NCBI GenBank assembly: GCA_015847255.1
Contig: JADLZK010013197.1
Span: 80,864-144,863, forward strand
Length of the DNA stretch: 64,000 nt
Direction of reading: 5' to 3'
Source: Hyparrhenia diplandra
Taxonomy: Eukaryota > Streptophyta > Magnoliopsida > Poales > Poaceae
Each line of letters begins with the position of its first letter. Position 1 is the first letter of the stretch. A program made the position numbers and the translations under genes. Shown here piece by piece: positions 56,288 to 64,000 of this stretch. The notes under the pieces were generated by a model that did not search any database, had not been told where the DNA came from, and saw only the letters and a list, made by a program, of their open reading frames with translations.

Positions 56288-57508
56288 CTAGAGTGTGTTT
56301 GGTTGTCTGATTCGTTTTTGATACTGTCACCTCCTCTCTAAATTTGTATGGTTACCTCCCTTCGGTCATTTCGCCGAACACTTGATGAGCGTCAAACAAA
56401 GCAGAGCAAGCAAGAAATCAAAGCAAGCACCGATAAGGTTCCTCACGCCACCGGCGATAACTGGCCCGTGTGCGACCACAACCATGCCACAACACACACA
56501 ACAGCAGCACACACACAACACCGACGAGGTTCTTCTTCTCGTAGTACCAGCACACACAGCAGCTGCCTGCGAGAACACAGGAGGGAGGTCCAAGAAGAGG
56601 AGAACGAAGCTGCTATTCTTTGGCGGTGCTCGTTTGCTTGAGCCAACAGCGGGCCATCCACGGATGCCTACGAGGCTACCAAGGTGGTGTCCTCGACGAG
56701 CTCTAGCTGCTGGAGCAGCTGTTGGTCAGCGAGCTTTGCCTCGGCGGGGCTGATGGAATCGGTGGAATCCCTACCTTTACTACGCCCGGCTCATCGCGAC
56801 AACAACAGGCGCTGCCGGTTCGTGCACGGCGGCCTCCCCGACGATGCCAGCGCTAAGATGGACACCGCCACACTGGAGTAGCAGTGCCAAGACATCCTCT
56901 CGCGCCCGGATCTCCGGCCCGTGGCGCCCCCGCCGGCCGTGGCCACGCACGCAGCGTGCCGCGCCGGATGGTGCCTCCGTGGCGTGCCCGCACCGCGCTT
57001 GCGGCGGGCGTGTGCAGCGCTTCGCGCGCGCCCGGCGCGGGCTGCGCCGCTCCTCCGCCGGCCACGGCCGGTGCCAGCGCCCGCCGTCGCCGCGCCCGCG
57101 CCGTGTCGAGCGGTGCCGCCGCGTCTGCGCTGCGGCGGCGGTGCGGTGCCGCCGCATCCGCGCCGCGCGCGGTCGTCGTGGTTGGCCCCACCGTGCTCAT
57201 GCCCTTAGCCACCCGCCCGTGCTCCGCCGTACCACCCTCAGCCACCCGGAGAAGGAGCGTCGGCAAACAGTGAGGAAGGAGGAGGTGAGGCGAATCACTT
57301 TTGCAGAGGATTTGATGCACCCCGCAACCTGGATGAGGGGAGAAGGCTGAATTGGTCTTCCTCCTTGGGCCTTCTCGTTTCGGTACGGACGCCCTCATCT
57401 CTTCCCCGCCTAGCCAGGCCCCAAGCCCAGATATTGCAACCAAACAAGTGCTATTCAAGCTCAACCTGTCCTGGATAGCACTTTTTGGTGCAACCAAACA
57501 CACCCCTA
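56288..57508. mobile_element. PIF/Harbinger-like non-autonomous element carrying GC-rich gene-like sequence
   Basis: Terminal inverted repeats GAGTGTGTTTGGTTG (56291-56305) and GGGTGTGTTTGGTTG (reverse complement of 57491-57505) match at 14 of 15 positions. The 3-base target duplication CTA is at 56288-56290 and 57506-57508. The 1215-base element has no transposase. Its interior 56640-57250 is strongly GC-rich with long competing frames on both strands, unlike its AT-richer ends, as expected of captured host exons. A plus frame around 56660-56880 (AYEATKVVSSTSSSCWSSCW, then RDNNRRCRFVHGGLPDDASA) is one candidate fragment. I do not recognise the donor gene. Confidence 0.7.
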
Positions 57509-58053
57509 GCAACCAGCGCCAGCAAGGACAGCAAAGGAAATGCCCAAGGTGTTGACAGGTTCGGTTCGTGTCTAGCGGAGGGTTTTCAGCTTTTACTATT
57601 GTGACGTGAGTATGTGACGATTGTGTATTCGTGCGTACCGGCGGTACTGGTGAGGGCTTCCCAACGCACTAAGGTTGCGTGCTGCGTTAACTTCCATGTA
57701 GGCATTGAGCTGCCTCACATCAAATGGTGGTCTCGTAGGAGGATAGATGTGCCTTCAGTGGCTACAACGGCTTGGTCTAACACAGAGCAGAGGCAACCAC
57801 TCTAGTGCGCGTTGTAGAGGAGAAGAGCTCAATGTGATGTTTGCCTGTGCAGGGGACCGTGGCCAAAATACAATATACATGTAAAAGGTTAAATAGCTAT
57901 GGACCCGCGCATACTCAGAGTTTTATACTGCCTGCGTTGTAGGCTTGACCGCCTTGATTATGGCTTCATCTAAATGGCATCATTTTTTTTTTCTTGAGAC
58001 CACAACTGCACGTTCGCCACCATTGCGCTTGCCCTGAGAAACCTCAACGCATG
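57509..58053. other. Intergenic, nothing identified
   Basis: Mixed composition, short frames only, and a T-rich tract at about 57985-57995. 55937-56287, on the other side of the PIF-like element, is likewise unremarkable and represents the displaced upstream flank of the bZIP gene. Confidence 0.4.
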
Positions 58054-58365
58054 AGGGGAGCTCCAATGTATAGTCACGAGACGGGTGCAAACAAGTAACA
58101 TCTCAGCTGGTGCTCCACTAGCCAAACTTACTCCAATGTATAAATGCGGTAGCGCTGACTAAGGGGACCCATAGAGAATAATAAATATAGTGCGTCCCGA
58201 GCTTTCGCCAACCCACCCGTCTCCTTCCCGCGGCACAGTGCTATAAGACAGCCATTTCTTTAATGCTTGCACCGGGTGCCCAGTTTGGCTAGCCGGTCGG
58301 TGCTTAGCTACCACCAGCACTCCAATGTGTAGCACCCCCTTAGACAATACATTGAAGCTGCTCCG
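58054..58365. mobile_element. MITE-like element with TCCAATGTAT motifs
   Basis: The left end GGGGAGCTCCAATGTAT and the right end, reverse-complemented CGGAGCAGCTTCAATGTAT, form imperfect inverted repeats. Two further internal CTCCAATGTRT copies occur near 58131 and 58320. It is about 310 bases and non-coding. The exact boundaries are uncertain. Confidence 0.5.
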
Positions 58366-59220
58366 AGGGAGCTAGACAAGTGTGCGGTGGAACTTATTAT
58401 TTATTTATTATTATTATAGCCCATGTTAGAATTTAATTGACCTAGGTCTATTTTAATGCGATAAACTTCAAATAGATCATGTTAAATGATGTTCGGTACA
58501 TCAAAGTTTTAGTTTTGTGTGAGATTTTAACCAAACGTTAACTCAACCTAGACAAATAACTAAAAAAAGTGTGCCACATGCGCGCACTCAGGCTAGGCGT
58601 GAGCGTGACGTGTATGGACCCAACCCGGTACAACATGGTGGTGCCGGTTGGGCTGGTTTTTGCAACTCGAGCAATTATGCGCTCATTGAAGGAGCGACAT
58701 GACTATTGTCCTTTACTCGTGTGCGTCCAGGTTCTGCTTCCCCGTCCGTTTTGGCAGATGCCTCGCTTTTGTCTCGCGTGAATCTCCAACCCACTAGGCC
58801 ACATCAAATTCTCTATTGACGCTAGGGATGGAAACATTGTTCTTGCGAGGTGGATTTGACTGCTGCTCCATGATTTTTATTATAGAATTGGAGCCCCAAA
58901 CAACTTTTGTGCGGATTCTAATTTTCCATCTTGGATTTCTATGGAGTCTCGAAGTAATATCACTACAAATATGAGTAGTCCATCTAACAAAGCGTGGTAT
59001 AAATTGTCTTTAGCTACTCCTATGTCTTGTCTCTGCTTGTCACCTGTCGGCCTTAACTTCTCCAGGCTTCATATGCAACATGGGCAGAGCTACGTATATG
59101 GTACTGGATACGGACGCACCCACAAACTTAAAAAAAGACACTGATTATTATCAAATTTTTGCCATTTTCGTACCTATATGGTAAAATCATATGCACCCAC
59201 AAGTCAAGCACCTCCCCCCT
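58366..59220. other. Intergenic, nothing identified
   Basis: No frame with recognisable motifs and no transposon ends that I can pair. Confidence 0.4.
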
Positions 59221-60222
59221 AGGGCTTCTCGATTGGGAAATCCAAACCGACTCATGGGCTGATGTGGCAGCGCGATGAGTCGAATCATCCACCGGAGAAG
59301 GCGACTCAGGGCATGTTTAGTTGCTGAAAAGTGATCCCAAAAAGTGTTATAGTGCCCGTCACATCGAATCTCTTGTCATATGCATGGGGCATTAAATGTA
59401 GCTAAACAAAAAAAGCTAATTGCACAGTTTGGCTGGAAAGTATGAGACGAATCTTTTGAGTCTAGTTAGTCCATAATAGGACTATAATTATCAAATACAA
59501 ACGAAAATGCTACAGTAACCCAACACAAAATATTTCACCAACTAAACGCACTCTCATGGGAAAAAAAAAAAAAGAACGAATCGACTCGGTATCTCGAGTC
59601 GACTCACGGCGAATAAAAAAAAGTTTTCTCACAGGAATCACTTCACCGCCGCCACTCTCTCTCCTTCCTCCTCTCCTCTCTCCAAGCGGCGCCGCCGCTC
59701 TGTGACGATGCAGCCGTGCCGCTGCCGCTGCTCTCTGCCGCTCGAGGACCGCTTTCGGTTAGCGAGGAAGATGGGCGGGCGCGGGCGGGACGGCGAGGGG
59801 ACGAGGCCACGAGAGAAGCGACTCACGCCCACGCTACCATGACAGAAAGCGGGGAGGGACGGGACTGCGGTGTGCCCGCCGCCCGCGTCCCCGGCGGGAC
59901 CGCCCGGTCGCGCTGGCGGCCGTCGCCGGCAGCAGGCGGTATCCCGCGCGCCTAGAGCGCGGCGTCGGGCGGCGGCGCATCGCGTCGGCGACGGAACGGC
60001 ACTTTGCTGCAGATGGATCTCCGTTTCTCCGGCAAATTTGCTTGAGCGAGAGAAGAGGATAGAGGAAGGGGAAAAGTTGGTTGAATCGATTTTGGACCCC
60101 ACACCACTAGAGTAGATTGAGAGAAGAATGAGTCGGCTCTTTGGTGAGCAGGTTTTGATCTACGTGGCACTTTTTTTATTCGTTTTTTATTCGGTGAGTC
60201 GGCTCACCACTGGAGCTGCCCT
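59221..60222. mobile_element. Candidate 1 kb DNA transposon with GC-rich cargo and nested MITE
   Basis: The left end AGGGCTTCTCGATTGG and right end (reverse complement) AGGGCAGCTCCAGTGG are similar at 11 of 16 positions. Both sides carry GACTCA/TGAGTC-rich phrases (59250-59300 and 60140-60205). The centre 59640-60110 is GC-rich with overlapping frames on both strands. A MITE of family A is inserted at 59312-59552. This fits a Mutator-like element with captured sequence, but the TIR match is weak and no TSD is clear. Confidence 0.35.
59312..59552. mobile_element. MITE, grass family A (copy 2)
   Basis: Ends CATGTTTAGTTG and CAACTAAACGCA. The interior matches the copy at 2911-3158 (ATTAAATGTAGCTAAACAAA, TTGCACAGTTTGGCTGGAAA, AATTATCAAATACAAACG). 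Better preserved than the other two copies. Confidence 0.78.
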
Positions 60223-60689
60223 TATATTTGTTGTAGCTTTGCCACCAGTATGCAAAGCCATGTTTTCTATCCATCTCCTCCACAACTTGTTGTCTTCCAA
60301 CGTCGCTACAGTGCTTGGCGTGGAACTTGCTAACTCGATCTTCGTGGTGCCCCGCGACATGAGCCCTCCCTCGACCTGATGTGAAGCGCGACACAAGAAG
60401 ATAAGAAATCATAGTCACATTATTTAGCAATGGGTTTCCGTTGAGGTTTTCTATTTCTTTGGCTAATGGTTTCTGCTGCATAACCTATAAGATTATTATG
60501 CTAGGACCCACCAGCTTACCATGTAGGTACTAGTATAGTGCCCATGCTAACGCTACGGTTCATTTCAGAGATGCACATAAAAACGACAAGTGACACTTTT
60601 TTTAGCAGCATACCCGCAAACTCAATATCCAGTTCAATTAACCAGAACTGAATGCCCCTGTTCATAAAAAAATGCTAATGCTTACCTCA
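60223..60689. other. Intergenic, nothing identified
   Basis: Short frames only (for example 60176-60481 minus) without motif support. Confidence 0.4.
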
Positions 60690-60807
60690 GTATGCTTGCA
60701 TGGAATCTACACCTTGGAAGCATTGACAAAGCCCAACAAAATGCCTTAGCTCAGCCGTATGCTTGCATGGAATCTACACCTTGGAAGCATTGACAAAGCC
60801 CAACAAA
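60690..60807. repeat. Direct duplication, 51-bp core on a 67-bp period
   Basis: GTATGCTTGCATGGAATCTA and the following 31 bases occur identically at 60690-60740 and 60757-60807. It lies in the probable 3' flank of the zinc-finger fragment. Confidence 0.95.
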
Positions 60808-60900
60808 TAAAGTATTAATTGAAAGATCTCCATCAATATGTCATCTTGTCTTGCGGCGCTCTATCCTTCCAAGCGAACCTGTGCTCAGGGAGCACTCCTA

Positions 60901-61257
60901 TCATTCACATTTTGGTACTCTATCCTTCCAAGCGAGCCTGCTTTCAGATGACAGACCACAGTTTGGTACAGCAGCAACGCTGCTGCTAGCCACATTCAGA
61001 TCATTCTTTCTGCTTCCAGAAACTGCAAGTCCATTTTGTCCAGGGTTCCTGTTACCTGCAGATTGGCTAGCAGGTCCTCCAGTATTCCTTTTACCTAGAA
61101 TCTCTAGTTTTTTGGCCTTATGTTTTTTGCCTCCAATATGAGAGCCAAAGTTGAACTCAGTGACACAATCAACCTTGCAGATTTTGCACCAAAAGGATGG
61201 CACCACATCTGGTCTAGGACATTGCAGAATCTGTGATGGCACCACATCTGGCCACAT
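60901..61257 (-). pseudogene. U1-type (zf-met) C2H2 zinc-finger protein, C-terminal fragment
   Basis: A minus-strand frame encodes FWCKICKVDCVTEFNFGSHI followed by GGKKHKAKKLEI, a U1/matrin-type zinc finger (C-x2-C-x12-H-x5-H) that binds double-stranded RNA or nucleic acid in related plant proteins. A Ser/Asn-rich tail ends with VPKCE and a stop at 60901-60903. The upstream part carries an internal repeat (DVVPS twice; GGCACCACATCTGG at 61199 and 61240), and there is no good N-terminus before the divergent YIP gene. It may be a last exon or a gene fragment. A 57-base-spaced duplication of CTCTATCCTTCCAAGCGA (60860, 60917) overlaps its end. Confidence 0.5.
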
Positions 61258-61713
61258 GACATGAGTGATGAGCACCTAGCCGAGTAGCGTCCAAACACGG
61301 CGAGTGAGGCAGTTCGCCGGACGCCGGCGGAGGCAGCGAGCCCAAATTTGTGGGGGCCAACTAGCCAAGCCGTCCGAAAGATGGCAACGCCGACATGCCA
61401 TTCGAACGTACGCGCCAACCAAAACACATATACACACACACACGAGGCTTGCCGTCTCCGTGGCACGGCACGACACCAAGTCACAGTCCACCGTGTGTTT
61501 CGCATCGCCGATCGGATCCCCGTCGGTCGTCCCGCTGAACTCCACGTGTTCCCTCCTCCGCTCCCCTCTCCCCGTCCCGGCCGGCGTCCTTGAATTGGCC
61601 CAGCTGCCCAGCACACGCCGCCGTCCTCCGGTTGTACGTAAACCCAGGCAGGAGAGATCGACCAGGGATCGCCGGCCTCCACTGGTCCACCTGGCCGCGC
61701 GTCCGCCACCGCC
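61258..61713 (+). promoter_or_regulatory. Upstream region of the Yip1-domain gene
   Basis: Lies between the zinc-finger fragment and the plus-strand Yip1-domain gene. Contains a CA microsatellite (about 61426-61442) and CT/CG-rich leader-like sequence from 61540. The transcription start is not resolved. Confidence 0.4.
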
Positions 61714-63703
61714 ATGTCGTCGCTCCCTCTCCACTCCTCGTCGGGCCTGTCCGACATGGACGAGATGGCGGCGACCGCGCGCTCCCAGGCCGTCGTCGTC
61801 CCCGTCGCCACGCGGCCCTCCTCCCCTCCCCCGCGCCTCCATCCCCGTCTCGTCCTCCTCCTCCGCGTCCGCGCCTCCGCAAACAGCTGCCGCCAAGCTC
61901 CCGTTCTCCGCAGCGGTGCCCGCATCCACTCCCGCCTCGGGCGCCATCATCTCCGTCCCTATCTCCTCCGACGGGTTGGGCGGAGGCCTCGAGCCCAGCA
62001 CGCTCACCGAGCCCGTCTGGGACACCGTCAAGCGCGACCTCGCCCGCATCGTCAGCAACCTCAAGCTCGTCGTCTTCCCCAACCCGTTCCGCGACGACCC
62101 TGGCAAGGCGCTGCGCGACTGGGACCTCTGGGGCCCCTTCTTCTTCATCGTCTTGCTCGGACTCATCCTCTCCTGGTCCGCCACCACCAAGAAGGTATCC
62201 CAGCATTACCTACATTCCTGCAGCTCGAATCCCATCGGTATTCAATTGAGTTTGATCTAACACGATCACTATGTTTGGAAACCAGTAAAAATGCCCAAAT
62301 GAAAGTGTAGAAGTAATTCAGTCATTAGAAGTTTATCAGGCTCGATAGGGACCACCGTGCCATTGTCATCCAATGCTAACGCCTTGATCACTACATGTTG
62401 AGTGCAGCAATGGGAGTATGGGACTAACCTGTGTGCCTGTTCCTAACCTCTGCCTCTGCCATGATTCCAGCCATCTTTGGGTTAAACAGACCCCTAATAA
62501 TGTTATAACTTCATTTCAAGCAAATCAGAGTCTTAGAGATAATTAATGATAGAAGCATGCGGTAAATTGACTGGATTTCTTATGTTATTTATGTTTATTA
62601 ATTAATTATCTGAGTGATTCTAGTGTAAAAGTTTCGTTGGTTGAAAAAGAAAAAGTAGTGTAAAGGTTTCCAAACCCATACTTTTTAACCTTCTGGTATC
62701 CCCGTAGAATGTCAAATTGGGCTCACGTACGCATGTTGAAGATATTCATATCAAAAACACTATGCCTTAGTTCATAATGGATCAATGTACATTTCAATTT
62801 ACAGACTTTGAATATTCTTCCTAGACTTGGTCAGTGAAGTATCTGCTCCAATGTTCAGTACAGTGGCCTCTTATGGAAATACACCCATAGCAGTGAACAA
62901 CAATTTTGGACAGAGGTTACCACACTCTAAATCTCTTCGGGGACAAGTATAGATAGATCACAGTATCTTAGTGTACTGTAAAACCTAGATGAATTCAATA
63001 GAATGTCTTTAACCGTGCGCACATGTGTCTCCTCTAATGTATGCTTTATGAATTTGAACAGTTTTTTTTTAGATTGATATGCCACATGGGAGAGCATCGC
63101 CAGGCATGTTTAGTATAAAGATTAATGGAGCAATATTCTTTGTAGACTTAACACTTCAAACTATGACTGATATATTGTTTCTTTTAAACAATGTGATGAG
63201 TATTGTATCCCATACTAATTTCAGTTGCTTGGTTTTTGTTTCTGTAGTCTCAAGTGTTCGCTGTTGCCTTCGCCGTATTAGCTGCTGGTGCTATAGTTCT
63301 CACACTCAATGTTCTACTGCTGGTGCGCCCCTCCTCTCCTTTCTCCTCTCTTATTGTGACATGCCACAGCACCCACATATTGCCATACGAGCTGATACCT
63401 GGCATTGTAATATTTGGTGATGGCTGTAATGATTTGCTACAGGGTGGGCACATCATCGTCTTCCAAAGCCTCAGTCTTCTCGGATACTGTCTGTTCCCGC
63501 TGGATGTGGGGGCTCTGATTTGCATGCTTAAGGACAGTGTCATACTAAAGATGGTCGTGGTGACGGTAACATTGGCATGGAGCTCTTGGGCAGCATATCC
63601 CCTCATGAGTGCTGCTGTGAACCCAAAGAGAAAGGCCCTGGCGCTGTATCCCGTGTTCCTCATGTATATCTCAGTTGCCTGTCTCATAATTGCTATAGAT
63701 TAA
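61714..63703 (+). CDS. Yip1-domain membrane protein, YIPF6/YIP4-like (three exons, one frame break)
   Basis: A Golgi/trans-Golgi membrane protein that partners Rab GTPases and, in plants, affects secretion of wall polysaccharides. Exons: 61714-62194, 63248-63322 and 63443-63703, all phase 0. The conserved part begins LTEPVWDTVKRDLARIVSNL and contains both Yip1 hallmarks: DLWGPF (the D-L-x-G-P motif) and GYCLFP (the G-Y motif). Five hydrophobic segments can be seen: LWGPFFFIVLLGLILSW, VFAVAFAVLAAGAIVLTLNV, the QSLSLLGYCLFPLDVGAL region, LKMVVVTVTLAWSSWAAYPL and YPVFLMYISVACLIIAI. The N-terminus (MSSLPLHSSSGLSDMDEM) is in a different frame. One surplus C in the C runs at 61823-61832 explains it and gives 271 residues. 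Probably a sequence error. Confidence 0.9.
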
Positions 63704-64000
63704 GGAGGCGATGGTTTCTATAGAACTGTCAGAAATACAGGGCTTTGTTTTCTATAGGTAGATCGATCATCAAAACCGCATACTCTTTTCCTTTTTGGCT
63801 TCGTCGTACAGATCTTGGTTCACATTGTTACTGTAGTTTTTTGCTGACTGCTTCAATTTCTTATTTCAGTTTTGTTCAAGAAAAAGTCGCAGGGATTTAG
63901 AATGTAGCTAGTCAATCAAATGTTATGAATGTTGTATAGCCATACATATATCTTGCTCTTTCCCATCTATGTAAAATAATCTGGAGTGGACTGCTGAAGA
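63704..64000 (+). other. 3'UTR and 3' flank of the Yip1-domain gene
   Basis: T-rich non-coding sequence after the stop, ending at the window edge. ATGTAAAATAAT near 63970 could be a polyadenylation signal region. Confidence 0.5.

Noticed and set aside
56780..57512. Long Arg/Ala-rich frames on both strands (up to 219 codons)
   Set aside because: Compositional, mutually overlapping, no recognised domain; described only as GC-rich cargo of the transposon.
61104..62206. Long minus-strand frames opposite the Yip1-domain exon 1
   Set aside because: Shadows of the conserved plus-strand frame with DLWGPF and splice junctions.

Overview
This window is a piece of a plant nuclear genome, almost certainly a grass (Poaceae). 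Genes have introns with GT..AG borders, and their first exons are very GC-rich. Intergenic DNA is packed with grass-type transposons (CACTA, Copia, L1-type LINEs, MITEs), and the recognisable genes are ordinary plant families. A panicoid grass seems likely, but I cannot name a species.

Host genes, left to right: the 5' part of a soluble inorganic pyrophosphatase gene (minus, cut by the left edge at base 1); a small two-exon gene whose product starts MGNC (17475-19288, plus); a complete tubby-like F-box gene (24221-25961 coding, plus, with a 5'UTR intron); a possible unidentified first exon near 29240-29400; a group A bZIP gene of GBF4/ABI5 type (46470-48937, minus, four exons, two apparent 1-base frame breaks in C runs); a U1-type zinc-finger fragment (60901-61257, minus); and a Yip1-domain (YIPF6/YIP4-like) membrane protein gene (61714-63703, plus, three exons, one apparent frame break).

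Mobile DNA fills most of the rest. 1283-2812 is a 5'-truncated LINE with a target site duplication (TSD). 3516-12680 is a 9.2 kb CACTA element with matching termini and a 3-bp TSD. It carries a GC-rich leader-like block, a Copia gag remnant and inverted LTR blocks nested inside. 15910-17178 is a 1.27 kb retroposon with a 16-bp TSD. From 29480 to about 43830 lies a roughly 2.2-2.4 kb segment repeated three times plus a partial fourth copy. One unit is split by a full-length 7.17 kb LINE (33689-40861) with two intact ORFs that overlap by ATGA. 49344-55931 is a Copia-like LTR element with 5-bp TSDs, sitting 0.4 kb upstream of the bZIP start codon. 56291-57505 is a PIF/Harbinger-like element carrying GC-rich gene-like sequence. 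Several MITEs are scattered between.

The host genes do not form a pathway. They are independent loci (phosphate metabolism, tubby signalling, ABA-type transcription, Golgi trafficking) separated by nested transposons. The points most worth following are the coding-complete LINE with its stop-start ORF junction, the triplicated non-coding segment that dates two later insertions, the captured-sequence element at 56291-57505, and the recurring one-base excess in C runs of GC-rich first exons, which may be sequence error rather than gene death.
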